From positions 40,669-104,668 of the IMG/VR virus record IMGVR_UViG_3300037459_000160: a DNA stretch of 64,000 nt. One strand, 5' to 3'. Each line of letters begins with the position of its first letter. Within the stretch, counting starts at the first letter, position 1. The position numbers and the translations under genes were made by a program. Below the pieces are notes generated by a model. The model did not search any database. It had not been told where the DNA came from and worked only from the letters and a program-made list of their open reading frames with translations. This document shows positions 9,612 to 17,876 of the stretch, piece after piece. This DNA comes from a virus.

Positions 9612-10619
9612 ATGAGTATGGATGCACAAATCAAACTGCCTCTGAAGCAATTGATGGAGAAATCCGCGATTGATTCAAGCAGTCTGCCGAATTCAATAAT
9701 GAACCGGCAGCAAGCAAACCGTTTTATTGACCTTGTGGTTGATGAATCGGTCTTGATCAAAATGTCTCGGGTTGTTAAAGTCAATCACCCCAAGGGTGAA
9801 ATCAACAAACTTGACCTTGGCGATATCGTTACCGAGGGAGCCCACACAACGAGCCGGGCAACAACGCGAACCCCGAGCGAGAGAATCGTAACGTACGATA
9901 TGGAAAAATATCGTTCGGCGTTCGATTTGAAAACCGATTTCATGGAAGATAACCTTGAGCGGGCCGGTATCCGCGATACCCTCTTGCAAATGTTTAGCAA
10001 GCGGATTGCGATTGATACCGAGCTTGCCGCAATCGAGGGTGACGATTCGTTGACGACCGGCGACGGTCAAACCGATGAGAACAATTTGTTGGGCGTGAAT
10101 GACGGCTGGCAAAAAATTCTCGAAAACGCGGTACCGGCCGCCCAACAGCTAGACGCGGCCGGGTTTGCCCCCTCCAAGCGGTTGTATTACGATATGAAAC
10201 GGCTCATCCCGAGCCGGTATCGTGCGGCCAAGCCGAATTACACTTGGGTTACGCCCTCGGGGCCGGCCGACAAGTGGGCCTTGGATTGGAGTGACCGCGA
10301 AACGGCGGGCGGTGATCGGGCGTTGGCGACTAACCAACGGCCGGGGCCTTGGGGAATCCCAATGCTTGAGGTTCCGTTGATGCCGGAAAACCTGCCCTTC
10401 GGTACGAGCGGCGTCGATGGTTCGTCAATCTGGTTGACCCCGTTGAAAAACCTGATTTACTTCATTCAACGGGAAATCACGATTGAGTTTGACCGGCAGC
10501 CCCGGCAAGACGTTTGGGAAGTGACCATCCATTTCCGCGTCGATTTCGAGGTTGAAAACGTGGATTTGGTCATTTTGGCCAACAACGTTTCAATGAGTGG
10601 CAACGACTATACCGGCTAG
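9612..10619 (+). CDS. Major capsid protein
   Basis: A 335-residue protein placed directly after the protease/scaffold and before a strong terminator, as expected of the most highly expressed head gene. It carries the hallmarks of an HK97-fold capsid group: an N-terminal NSIMNRQQANRFIDLVVDES helix, then KLDLGDIVTEGAHT, a central helical part (KRIAIDTELAAIEGD) and the C-terminal P-domain strand IEFDRQPRQDVWEVTIHFRVD. Residues 16-28 (EKSAIDSSSLPNS) are nearly repeated in the gene at 184. AAAGGA upstream serves as ribosome binding site; ATGs at 9612 and 9618 are both possible. Confidence 0.85.
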   Translation: MSMDAQIKLPLKQLMEKSAIDSSSLPNSIMNRQQANRFIDLVVDESVLIKMSRVVKVNHPKGEINKLDLGDIVTEGAHTTSRATTRTPSERIVTYDMEKYRSAFDLKTDFMEDNLERAGIRDTLLQMFSKRIAIDTELAAIEGDDSLTTGDGQTDENNLLGVNDGWQKILENAVPAAQQLDAAGFAPSKRLYYDMKRLIPSRYRAAKPNYTWVTPSGPADKWALDWSDRETAGGDRALATNQRPGPWGIPMLEVPLMPENLPFGTSGVDGSSIWLTPLKNLIYFIQREITIEFDRQPRQDVWEVTIHFRVDFEVENVDLVILANNVSMSGNDYTG

Positions 10620-10661
10620 AACCCGGTTTTGAGCCTTTGCCGCGTGTACGGAAAACCGCGA

Positions 10662-10701
10662 GGCTCGGCAAGGCCCCTTTTAACCTTGCCGAGCCTTTTT
10701 T
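10662..10701 (+). terminator. Rho-independent terminator after the capsid gene
   Basis: Perfect 12-bp GC-rich arms GGCTCGGCAAGG (10662-10673) and CCTTGCCGAGCC (10684-10695), a 10-base loop, then TTTTTT and TATTT. It separates the head block from the glycosyltransferase gene. Confidence 0.88.
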
Positions 10702-10713
10702 ATTTGGTGAGAT

Positions 10714-11949
10714 ATGTTGCCCGAGGGAATCCAACAGATCGAAGCCCGCGAAGTGTTGCGGACGTTGCCCGAGAACGTTACAGGTAAAAAGATTGCCTTA
10801 CGTTTGACGGGTGGGGTTGGCGATGCTGTGATTGCAATTGGGGGCGTTGCGTATGCGTTGCGTAAAGAGGATTGCCAAATTACGGCGGCCGTAATGCCTC
10901 ACCAAATTCCGTTAATGTTGGAAATGGTGGGCGTTGATAAGGCAGTTGAGGGGAGATTACTTAACCGTCCCGACATTTGCCAAAAATACGATTCTATCGT
11001 TTCATTCTCGGGCGTGTTCAATTCCCATCGGGAGTTACGGGCGGGAGGGTATTACAACCTTGTGAGCGACCGTACGGGCCTCAGGGTGGGGCCCGGCAAG
11101 TTTGCCTTTGAGCCAATTGCTCAACCGCGTGCGAGCGAGCGTACGGGCGTTCTCGGTCGTATACCGTACAAAGTGCGACGGGTAGCGATGCACCCAGGTT
11201 CAAGTAACCCGAATCGTTGTTGGGTATCCGAGCGTTGGCGAGAGCTTGCGTATGAGTTGCGGGACCGAGGGTGTAAAATCCTTTGGTTAGGTACTCGCGA
11301 TGAGATGGGGTTTAATGCCGAGGGTATTTCCAAGATGAGCGACGAAACCGAGGATTTGGTTTTACAAGCCGAAGTCCTCGGGAATTGCGATTACTTCATT
11401 GGCAACGATTCGGGTTTTGCTCACATTGCGGGCGTGTTGAATGTGCCCGGTCTTGTGCTGTTTTTTAGTACAGCGGCCGAGGATGTAATACACGCATACC
11501 CAAGATTGAAAGGTGTTGACGTTTACGAACGGTCAAACGTTAAGCCGAGCCGAAGTTTGAGCCAAGGTTGTAAGGTTGCCGAGGTAGCACAACAGGCGAT
11601 GAGTGTTGCCGATGTTTTGAAGGCAACGGGCCTTTATTCGGTTTCCCCGAAACGCGGTTCGCGTACGGAGGGTAAAGCCGTGGCAATAAAACTCGCGATT
11701 CTCGGGCAACCCGAAAATCCAACTTTAACCTTGTTGCGGGATTTCCTTATCAAGCACAATTACGAAGTGAAGCTATTGAGAAACGCCCCGACGCATGGGA
11801 TGGAATTCGATTGTTTTATTTTATTGACCGGCAGCCGGTGCCGTTTGCAGGTAAAGGGTACGAGTGTTGCCGTTGATATCTCCAACCTTGAGAACGTTAG
11901 GCGAGCAATTCGCGAGTTGCTCCTAAGGGGCGATGATGAGCAAACTTAA
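10714..11949 (+). CDS. Glycosyltransferase, GT9/heptosyltransferase-like
   Basis: A 411-residue protein resembling family 9 glycosyltransferases, which transfer heptose or related sugars from nucleotide donors. Two Rossmann halves are visible: an N-terminal acceptor half starting KIALRLTGGVGDAVIAIGG, and a donor half with VAMHPGSSNPNRCWV, the helix KILWLGTRDEM and the signature GNDSGFAHIAGVLNVP. Residues about 330-411 form an extra C-terminal domain (KLAILGQPENPTLTLLRDF) of unknown role. It sits just after the capsid terminator, and GGTGAG precedes the ATG. With the genes at 28489, 30848 and 45766 it makes four sugar transferases in the window. The target, virion protein or host glycan, cannot be read from sequence. 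Confidence 0.75.
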   Translation: MLPEGIQQIEAREVLRTLPENVTGKKIALRLTGGVGDAVIAIGGVAYALRKEDCQITAAVMPHQIPLMLEMVGVDKAVEGRLLNRPDICQKYDSIVSFSGVFNSHRELRAGGYYNLVSDRTGLRVGPGKFAFEPIAQPRASERTGVLGRIPYKVRRVAMHPGSSNPNRCWVSERWRELAYELRDRGCKILWLGTRDEMGFNAEGISKMSDETEDLVLQAEVLGNCDYFIGNDSGFAHIAGVLNVPGLVLFFSTAAEDVIHAYPRLKGVDVYERSNVKPSRSLSQGCKVAEVAQQAMSVADVLKATGLYSVSPKRGSRTEGKAVAIKLAILGQPENPTLTLLRDFLIKHNYEVKLLRNAPTHGMEFDCFILLTGSRCRLQVKGTSVAVDISNLENVRRAIRELLLRGDDEQT

Positions 11950-12424
11950 AGATGCGATGCAAGCGATACGGGAAACGCCCCGATCGGCCATTGGGGATAT
12001 TGAGGAATTAACGGGCCGGCTGGATGAGGCCGAGACCGCAAAGCGGCAAGCCTTTTTATTTTTGCGGGGCGTTATTGAGTTGGCCCCAGTGGCCATTATT
12101 GTTTGCGATTGTGAGGGGAAGTTTAAGGTTTGGAACGAAAAGGCAAATGAACTTGTTGGGGATAAGCCCAAAGACGTACCCCCCGAGTTTTGGCCCCAAG
12201 CGTACCAACTTTTTGACCCTTCCGACCATACGAAATTGATTGAAAAAGCCCCGCTAGCCGAGGCCCTTGAGACCGAGCGAGAGGTACACAAGTTTATGTG
12301 GATCGGTAATGGTTCCCGCCGATTGGTTGAGTGTGTTGCCCGGCCCGTTTATTGTATTCAAAGACTAATTGGGGCCGTGGTCTACTTCAAGGAATCGGAA
12401 ACTCATGACCGACGATCCTTTTGA
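11936..12424 (+). CDS. PAS-domain protein
   Basis: A 162-residue protein with an N-terminal coiled coil (about 1-40, ending GRLDEAETAKRQAF) and a PAS-fold sensor domain: VIELAPVAIIVCDCEGKFKV, WNEKANELVGDKPKDV, then the terminal beta strands RRLVECVARPVYC and LIGAVVYFKE. PAS domains bind small ligands or mediate contacts in signalling proteins. No kinase, cyclase or HTH output is attached, so it may act by binding. The second ATG (11936) was chosen because AAGGGG is 5 bases upstream. It overlaps both neighbours slightly. Its setting next to a one-TM protein suggests membrane-linked signalling or lysis control (speculative). Confidence 0.65.
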   Translation: MSKLKDAMQAIRETPRSAIGDIEELTGRLDEAETAKRQAFLFLRGVIELAPVAIIVCDCEGKFKVWNEKANELVGDKPKDVPPEFWPQAYQLFDPSDHTKLIEKAPLAEALETEREVHKFMWIGNGSRRLVECVARPVYCIQRLIGAVVYFKESETHDRRSF

Positions 12425-12683
12425 CTTGGAAGATTCCGTACCGATTCGCGAGGGAATGGTTGGCGATAAAAGTTGGCAGGAATACCGGCGATTGATTTTA
12501 TTTGAGTTGAAACGCCAACACAACAAACAAGAGGCCCTTGATACGGCGGTACAAGCAATCAACCAATCGCTCACCGTTTTGAAAACCAAAGCCGCTATGT
12601 GGGGAGCCTTGGCCGGCTTGTTAGTCGGTACCGTGGTTACGATCGTTGGCGGCCTAGTAATTCACACATTGACGACCCATTAA
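12405..12683 (+). CDS. Small protein with C-terminal membrane helix (holin/XhlA-like architecture)
   Basis: A 92-residue protein whose start (MTDDPFDLEDS) overlaps the PAS gene by 20 bases, with AAGGA upstream. The first ~60 residues are soluble and helical (WQEYRRLILFELKRQHNKQE). Residues about 65-88 form one transmembrane helix rich in Gly/Val (ALAGLLVGTVVTIVGGLVI). This layout is shared with XhlA-type haemolysin/lysis accessory proteins and other small phage membrane proteins, but no endolysin is nearby, so a lysis role is only a guess. Confidence 0.55.
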   Translation: MTDDPFDLEDSVPIREGMVGDKSWQEYRRLILFELKRQHNKQEALDTAVQAINQSLTVLKTKAAMWGALAGLLVGTVVTIVGGLVIHTLTTH

Positions 12684-12695
12684 GGGAGAAAACAA

Positions 12696-12995
12696 ATGGT
12701 TGCAACAGCCGGCACCGCCGTAACCCTAGCGGCGAGCCCCGCACAAACTCAATTTTTTGATGACCCGGTTGGAGCAACCGAGGTTTTCGTTAAGAATGTG
12801 GGGGCGAACGTGGCCGAAATTCACGTACCGGGCTTGCACGCGGACGGGGATTTTTTCCCGATTGCGGTTGGGGCCGATTGTATTTTCCGGCTTGACCATA
12901 TGGGTATTCGGAAAATATTTGGCCGAGGCGTTGGCGGTACAACCGATGTTGACTTTGGCGTTAAGTCTAAGACGTTCCCACACGGTACTAATTAA
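12696..12995 (+). CDS. Small beta-rich virion-associated protein
   Basis: A 99-residue protein of mostly beta-strand character (AGTAVTLAASPAQTQFF, VFVKNVGANVAEIHV, FRLDHMGIRKIF). The pattern recalls small accessory or decoration-type proteins of many tailed phages. GGGAGAAAAC precedes the ATG. Location between capsid and connector genes supports a structural role, but no specific family could be confirmed by eye. Confidence 0.5.
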   Translation: MVATAGTAVTLAASPAQTQFFDDPVGATEVFVKNVGANVAEIHVPGLHADGDFFPIAVGADCIFRLDHMGIRKIFGRGVGGTTDVDFGVKSKTFPHGTN

Positions 12996-13005
12996 GAGTG
13001 CGGCA

Positions 13006-13359
13006 ATGGTTTTTGTACCGACAACAAACCTATTTCCGCGAACCTCAATTTTGGAATACGGTGCAACGGGAAGTGTTGCGGATAACACATTAACAACCGT
13101 TTTATCGTTTACCGTTTTGGGTTCGCCCGCGTTTATTGACGCGATACACGCCGGGGGCAATTTGCCCGCGTGCTTTTCTCTCATTGTGAACACGATTCTA
13201 AAACTTGACTTTCAAAATTCCCATACGGAGCGAACCAAAGCCATAACATTGCCAGCCCCTCAACGTTTTGCGGTTGGCGATGTTGTGGATATTAAGGTTG
13301 AACATTTTCAGGTAGGGAAAAGCGGGATCTTTACGGCAACCATTTTTGGGCATCGGTAA
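13006..13359 (+). CDS. Small beta-rich virion-associated protein
   Basis: A 117-residue protein; the ATG at 13006 lies 10 bases after the previous stop, whereas longer in-frame extensions would run inside that gene. Its strand pattern LTTVLSFTVLGSPAFIDAI, ACFSLIVNTIL, FAVGDVVDIKV and GIFTATIFG parallels that of the protein at 14884 (TPKTLVSFTVPVDEVLELF..), so the two may share a fold. Role unknown; presumed structural from position. Confidence 0.5.
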   Translation: MVFVPTTNLFPRTSILEYGATGSVADNTLTTVLSFTVLGSPAFIDAIHAGGNLPACFSLIVNTILKLDFQNSHTERTKAITLPAPQRFAVGDVVDIKVEHFQVGKSGIFTATIFGHR

Positions 13360-13361
13360 TC

Positions 13362-13673
13362 ATGGGCGATTTGGTACGGGCTGGCTTTCGGGCCGATATA
13401 ATTCAAGCAAACCCCGATTTGTATTTGAGGCACGCTAAAATACAACTCAATGAAAAGGATTCGCAAGTTGCATCGTTGAACGCTCGCATTTTGGCAATGG
13501 AAACCGTTGAGCTTGAAAAACTTAGGTTGCAACTTTCGGTGTTTGAAAAGGAACAACAGGAATTACGGGAACAAGTACGGAGTATTGCAACGGAGTATGC
13601 AAGTGAACTTGCCGGGCTTGAGTCCGGTGTTGTTGATGCCGAATTCACCGTGAAACCCGATTCAAAAGGATAA
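13362..13673 (+). CDS. Coiled-coil protein, function unknown
   Basis: A 103-residue protein with a long predicted coiled coil from about residue 30 to 90 (heptad-like run around LEKLRLQLSVFEKEQQEL). It begins 2 bases after the preceding stop and ends 6 bases before the next ATG, so it belongs to the virion operon. No family recognised. Confidence 0.5.
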   Translation: MGDLVRAGFRADIIQANPDLYLRHAKIQLNEKDSQVASLNARILAMETVELEKLRLQLSVFEKEQQELREQVRSIATEYASELAGLESGVVDAEFTVKPDSKG

Positions 13674-13679
13674 TCTCAA

Positions 13680-14660
13680 ATGTCAGATTTTGATTCCGCA
13701 CAACCTGTTAGGCTTAATGACGGTACTAACGATTTCGGTTTTGTTATCGGTACCCCGTTTTTCGTGACCATTGCGGACGCGGGCGGGGATCAAATCGAAA
13801 TTGACGCGAGCGGCCAACTTGGCGTTGTAATCGGCTCGGGGCCGGCCGACATTGGAAAGGCCGAGGATTCGGTACACGTAACCGGCGATGTTGGCGTTGG
13901 CCTGTTGGCGGTTCGCCAAAGTGTCCAAGCCGATTTGGCCCCCGATGGGGATTACACGTTTCCCACAATCGACGACTCGGGAGGGCTTCGCGTTTCCATC
14001 GTTGCGGGGAGTGCGGGGGGAGCCTCGGCCGTTGATGATTCGGTGTTTACGATTGGCGTTGATAACGTGGCCCCGGCCGGTTATCTGGCCGATGAGACCG
14101 CGACCGATTCGGTTGATGAGGGCGACGTCGGGTTGGCCCGGATGACCCTTGACCGAAAGGTTTTGCATGTTCTTGTTGACCCGACAACCGATGCCAACCG
14201 GGCAGCGATTGACGCGAACGGGAGCCAACAAGTTTTGCTTTTCGGCTCACTTGATCCGACTTCGGTTAATGCCGATGATAACCCGATTTTCGTTCAAGTG
14301 GTGACCGGGGCGACAAGCTCAACGGAAATCAACGACTTTAACCAAGCGGTGGGCGTTGCCGCGATGGGTGGAACGGCCACGCACGCATTGCCTGTATCGG
14401 CAGCCTCAACGCTTCTATTGCGTTCGGTTATCTTTGCGGGTTCGGGCTCGGGTAAGGTTGAGATTGCCCTTGGGCCGTTGGCGAGCGAGGTTACAAAGGC
14501 GGTTGCGTTCATTTCCTCGGCCAACCCGACGCGGCAAGTATTCTTTGATCCGCCGATTGAGCTTGTCTTTGCGTCCGATGAGCAAGTTTTGTTGACGGTA
14601 ACCAACCGCGATAACCAAGCCCAAGACCTTTACACAACGATTATCGGGGATGAAATTTAA
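13680..14660 (+). CDS. Virion structural protein, beta-rich
   Basis: A 326-residue protein with low charge, many Gly/Val/Thr/Asp residues and repeated beta-strand segments, typical of phage head or tail decoration proteins. Segments such as GDVGLARMTLDRKVLHVLV are familiar from large structural proteins of environmental phages. The C-terminal third (TLLLRSVIFAGSGSGKVEI, RQVFFDPPIELVF) looks like a jelly-roll or beta sandwich. No enzyme motif. The gene is followed by a copy of the 16-bp site. Confidence 0.5.
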   Translation: MSDFDSAQPVRLNDGTNDFGFVIGTPFFVTIADAGGDQIEIDASGQLGVVIGSGPADIGKAEDSVHVTGDVGVGLLAVRQSVQADLAPDGDYTFPTIDDSGGLRVSIVAGSAGGASAVDDSVFTIGVDNVAPAGYLADETATDSVDEGDVGLARMTLDRKVLHVLVDPTTDANRAAIDANGSQQVLLFGSLDPTSVNADDNPIFVQVVTGATSSTEINDFNQAVGVAAMGGTATHALPVSAASTLLLRSVIFAGSGSGKVEIALGPLASEVTKAVAFISSANPTRQVFFDPPIELVFASDEQVLLTVTNRDNQAQDLYTTIIGDEI

Positions 14661-14670
14661 GCCCCTCAAG

Positions 14671-14686
14671 TGAACCCGGTTTCACA
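14671..14686 (-). promoter_or_regulatory. 16-bp near-palindromic site, copy 2 (GTGAACCCGGTTTCAC on +)
   Basis: Exact complement of copy 1, between the stop at 14660 and the ATG at 14708. No good promoter hexamers were seen beside it. The strand given is the orientation relative to copy 1. Confidence 0.7.
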
Positions 14687-14707
14687 GTAAACGAAGTAAG
14701 GAAAGAA

Positions 14708-14887
14708 ATGAGTACAGGAAACGAAAACGAAAAGGGAACCCCCGAGTCTAGAGTAAATTCGATTGAGTTAAAGCCGGGGAACGAATTGATTGTTTTAATT
14801 CGGCTTGTGGAGCAACTCAATGCGAATGTTGTCGGGCTCCAAACGATTCTTTCCGAGTTTATCGGGGAGTTGAGAAATCCTAAATGA
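14708..14887 (+). CDS. Small protein, 59 residues, function unknown
   Basis: A short frame opening MSTGNENEKGTPES with AAGGAAAG just upstream and ending in an ATGA overlap with the next gene. The N-terminal half is polar; the C-terminal half is amphipathic helix (ELIVLIRLVEQLNANVVG). The ribosome binding site and stop/start overlap argue that it is real, although it is below a usual size cutoff. Confidence 0.55.
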   Translation: MSTGNENEKGTPESRVNSIELKPGNELIVLIRLVEQLNANVVGLQTILSEFIGELRNPK

Positions 14888-15381
14888 GCGATATTGACAA
14901 TCACGATTTTGATATTGCGATACGGGCCCCTGATTCGCCCTCGGGTTCCGTTTTCGGTATTATCGGCCGCGTTGACGATCGGTTAAAGGTTGATGTTGGG
15001 GAATCGGGCCCGTTAATCACGATTCCCGGCCTTGTTGCATTAACGAGCAGAATACGGGAATACGATAGGGATACGCATACCTCGGCGAGTACCCCAAAAA
15101 CGCTTGTTTCGTTTACCGTACCCGTTGATGAGGTACTTGAGCTTTTTCATTGGCACGCGGCAGCCGAGGGGGCATCGTACCTTGTATCGTTTCAACTTGA
15201 CGGGGTAGAATTTGACGCGATTCGGGCGGTATCTGCAAACGATGCGGGCCGAATTGAGGTTGAGTACACGGCGGCCCCGGTTCAAGCCGTGGCGGGCGAG
15301 GTTGTGAGTATTGAATTGTTGGAAGTTGCCAACAACAAAGAAATCATCGTAGGTTTTAATGGGATTGTATTTGACGCATGA
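14884..15381 (+). CDS. Beta-rich virion protein
   Basis: A 165-residue protein, ATGA-overlapping the preceding small gene and overlapping the next by 4 bases. The N-terminal ~60 residues are Asp/Gly-rich; the rest is a beta sandwich-like series (TPKTLVSFTVPVDEVLELFH, SYLVSFQLDGVEFDAI, VVSIELLEVAN, EIIVGFNGIVFDA). The strand order parallels the protein at 13006. Structural role inferred from operon context. Confidence 0.5.
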   Translation: MSDIDNHDFDIAIRAPDSPSGSVFGIIGRVDDRLKVDVGESGPLITIPGLVALTSRIREYDRDTHTSASTPKTLVSFTVPVDEVLELFHWHAAAEGASYLVSFQLDGVEFDAIRAVSANDAGRIEVEYTAAPVQAVAGEVVSIELLEVANNKEIIVGFNGIVFDA

Positions 15382-16031
15382 GCCGACGAACAAAAGAAAT
15401 GGATTGGGCCACGTTCAAAACCCGCGTTGACGCGGGCGGGTTGCGAGTGGAATACGACGTTATCAAACGAAATTTGGGCGGGAGCGAACAAGAGTTTTAC
15501 GACATTTGGGCGGGGGATCAACTTACAATTTTCACTTGTGGGATTAAGAAAGAAAATCCCACGGTTGACCCGAGCGACCAAAAGGTATTTGAGGATGATT
15601 ATTTGCCGATGGCAAATACCGTAAATCCTCTCACGGTTGACCCGATAGCCGGTAGCACGGTAATCCTAGATGGGGATGCGGTAAGCGGCAGCATACCCAA
15701 GGGCTCGGCGGTTGATATTGACTTTGGGCCGATCGGCGAGCAACGGTTACTCAAGGGCGGGCACTTGATAACCGATAAATCGGTAATGGGCGATTGGGTC
15801 AAATTCCAGGTAATCGACATTGACGACGTTTTGGGGCAAGGGGCCGGTTTCGTGGTTGCCACGTTTATTAAAAAGTGGTTTGTACCCCCCACGGGCATGA
15901 TTCAATTTGAGACCCCGCAAGCCTCAAAAATCTTTGCCGGGCTTTACATTCGTTGTACTTATACATCGGTTGGAACGGTGAATAATGTAACGGCGGGAAT
16001 CAATTATCTCTTACTCAAACAATTGAGCTAG
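15378..16031 (+). CDS. Virion structural protein, function unknown
   Basis: A 217-residue protein overlapping the previous gene by 4 bases. It begins with a helical segment (MDWATFKTRVDAGGLRVEY) followed by beta-rich sequence containing IWAGDQLTIFTCGIKKE, GPIGEQRLLKGGHLI and WFVPPTGMIQFETP. Composition and position point to a virion component; no family recognised. Confidence 0.45.
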   Translation: MSRRTKEMDWATFKTRVDAGGLRVEYDVIKRNLGGSEQEFYDIWAGDQLTIFTCGIKKENPTVDPSDQKVFEDDYLPMANTVNPLTVDPIAGSTVILDGDAVSGSIPKGSAVDIDFGPIGEQRLLKGGHLITDKSVMGDWVKFQVIDIDDVLGQGAGFVVATFIKKWFVPPTGMIQFETPQASKIFAGLYIRCTYTSVGTVNNVTAGINYLLLKQLS

Positions 16032-16033
16032 GC

Positions 16034-16564
16034 ATGTTGCCGGTTGTTACTAGATTTTGTACGGGTGCGAATCTTGCCGCTACATTGCAGCGGTTAAGCG
16101 ATGATTTTTATTGGAATCCAACGGCGGTTGCTTTCCAAGTGGCCCCGGCGTACGCGGATAAGAAAATTGCGTTGGCCGAGGGAGCGGCCGAGAATCTTGA
16201 GAGTTACACGGCTTCGGTTGCCAGCCTCGGTAATGCGGGCCGGTTGCTCGTTAGGGTACACGATGAGGATAACGCCAACCTTTGCATCGGTACGGCTCAT
16301 ACGGGCGTTCTCAATGGCGAGGAAGTACAAGACGTTGGAATAGTTGACGAACACTTGAGGCGAGACCAGAGCCTAGTTCCGGCCCCCGTGGGTACCGATC
16401 GAACGCCTAACAACGCCAATCGGAAACTCACCAACCGCGTTAAGATTGATGAGGGAGCCGGCAAGCTAACGGTTTATGAGGAAGATGATACAACGACTGC
16501 CTTTGAGCAAACCATTACGACCGATCCAAACGCGGAACCTTTGACCGAAGTTGACACGATATGA
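16034..16564 (+). CDS. Virion structural protein, function unknown
   Basis: A 176-residue protein directly following its neighbour. A central block (PAYADKKIALAEGAAENLES, then ASLGNAGRLLVRVHDED) resembles a beta domain found in accessory structural proteins of environmental phages. The C-terminal third (NANRKLTNRVKIDEGAGKL) looks like a separate linker plus strand. It overlaps the next gene by 4 bases. Function not assignable. Confidence 0.45.
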   Translation: MLPVVTRFCTGANLAATLQRLSDDFYWNPTAVAFQVAPAYADKKIALAEGAAENLESYTASVASLGNAGRLLVRVHDEDNANLCIGTAHTGVLNGEEVQDVGIVDEHLRRDQSLVPAPVGTDRTPNNANRKLTNRVKIDEGAGKLTVYEEDDTTTAFEQTITTDPNAEPLTEVDTI

Positions 16565-16833
16565 GCGGCCGAGCCCGGTTTTTGCTGTTGGGTTGGTTAA
16601 ACGCTCCCCCCGTGGAACGGGGTACGGCTTGCGGAACAATCACAATAAAGAGAGTCGGCGGGGGAATTACTTTGACACAACCGGGCGGCCGAATTGATTT
16701 ACGGCCAAGGATTGGCGGGGAGTTGGAAGCTATTCGCAAGGAATCCCGCGTTGGTGGCGATGTAACAATACAATCCCGCATTGGTGGAACCGTTCACATA
16801 AGAAAATGTGAGGAATCGGATACGTGCGAGTAA
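16561..16833 (+). CDS. Small Gly-rich repeat protein
   Basis: A 90-residue protein with a clear internal repeat of [RK]-[IV]-G-G-x-[IVL]: KRVGGGITL, PGGRIDL, PRIGGELEAI, SRVGGDVTI, SRIGGTVHI, spaced about 10-16 residues. Such repeats suggest a short beta-solenoid or stacked hairpins, plausible for a spike or a small structural tip. Two C-terminal Cys are present. No family recognised. Confidence 0.5.
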   Translation: MSGRARFLLLGWLNAPPVERGTACGTITIKRVGGGITLTQPGGRIDLRPRIGGELEAIRKESRVGGDVTIQSRIGGTVHIRKCEESDTCE

Positions 16834-16837
16834 GCCC

Positions 16838-17152
16838 ATGAGCCTAACAATTACAATTGACGAAGATAATTTAATCGAGTGGGATCAAATGACCGATTCC
16901 GCCGATGGTTCGTTTATTAACTCGGCAACTGTTGATTGGGAGTTAAAGGAAAAGGATGATACCGTTTTGTTCTCGGGTACCCTTGCATTCGTTGTGGCCT
17001 CGGATGGGAAATACCAAGGCACGATGGATAAGGCCGATACGGTGAACCTTGAGCGGGGCGAGAAATACTTTTTGGAACTAACCGCAACATTCGGGGGCCT
17101 TGATGGGTTCCGCCGAATTATGTGCATCGCACAATTTCACGGCGAGGTTTAA
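16838..17152 (+). CDS. Small beta-rich protein, function unknown
   Basis: A 104-residue protein; the start MSLTITIDEDN just after the preceding stop was preferred over an upstream in-frame ATG that would overlap the previous gene by 26 bases. Alternating strands (SATVDWELKEKDD, TLAFVVASDGKY, YFLELTATFGG) suggest a small immunoglobulin-like domain of the kind found beside connector genes. It ends one base before the GTG of the connector gene. Confidence 0.5.
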   Translation: MSLTITIDEDNLIEWDQMTDSADGSFINSATVDWELKEKDDTVLFSGTLAFVVASDGKYQGTMDKADTVNLERGEKYFLELTATFGGLDGFRRIMCIAQFHGEV

Positions 17153-17153
17153 C

Positions 17154-17873
17154 GTGGGAAATTACATAACAGCCGATGAGGTAAAGTGTAAAAAAATTGG
17201 CGGTGTTGTTGTCGAGCAAGTAAAACTTTACACCGATGCCGAGATTGAGGAAGAAATTGCATTTATTGAGCAATGGATTGAATTGATTACGGGCGACATT
17301 TTTTATACGAAAATCGAAACCAATGAATTTGATGGGAATGGATTAACGCGGTTGTTTTTTCCGCCCGATATTCCGTACCAAGTCCAGATTGAGAACATTA
17401 CCAGCGTTAAGGATTTTGATACTGACGGGCTGTTGCTTGATACCTTTATTGAGGGTGAGGATTTCGTACCTCGGGAATTCTTCCTTGAGATTGCGTTGAG
17501 CTTTCCCGAGGATACGCCGAGACGGGGAATTTTACGCGGTGGGGTTTGGCCTCGCGGTCAAAAGAATATCCACATTGAGGCGAGTTGGGGCCTTGAGGAA
17601 ACGCCCGGTACGATCAAAAAGGCGGCTTGTTTGTTGGTTCTTGAAAAGCTCATACCCGGTTCAACCGGAATGGCCCCCCAGGATGTAATTCAAGCCGTAT
17701 GGCCTGATTTCACGATTTCGTATAAGAGCGAAAAAGCCTTTGGAATGACAACAGGTTTTGCCGAGGTTGATCGGCTGTTGATGTTGCACTTGAATCATTC
17801 AAGCCTTTTTCTTGTTGTGCCGGATACAAAGCAAACGTACGACAACAATTTGTTTGGCACGACTAACAGGTAA
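17154..17873 (+). CDS. Head-tail connector (adaptor) protein
   Basis: A 239-residue protein with GTG start (GNYITADEVK..), chosen because it follows the previous stop directly. It is consistent with gp6/gp15-like adaptors that dock under the portal: an N-terminal helical hairpin (YTDAEIEEEIAFIEQWIELI), a strand region around FFPPDIPYQVQIENI and a helix IKKAACLLVLEKLIPG, followed by the head-closure, gp10-like and terminator-like genes in the canonical order. The C-terminal extension of about 50 residues is longer than usual. Confidence 0.65.
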   Translation: MGNYITADEVKCKKIGGVVVEQVKLYTDAEIEEEIAFIEQWIELITGDIFYTKIETNEFDGNGLTRLFFPPDIPYQVQIENITSVKDFDTDGLLLDTFIEGEDFVPREFFLEIALSFPEDTPRRGILRGGVWPRGQKNIHIEASWGLEETPGTIKKAACLLVLEKLIPGSTGMAPQDVIQAVWPDFTISYKSEKAFGMTTGFAEVDRLLMLHLNHSSLFLVVPDTKQTYDNNLFGTTNR

Positions 17874-17876
17874 AAA

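Noticed and set aside
12757-13005. Upstream extension of the gene at 13006
   Set aside because: It would overlap the preceding gene almost completely; the ATG at 13006 follows that stop and fits.
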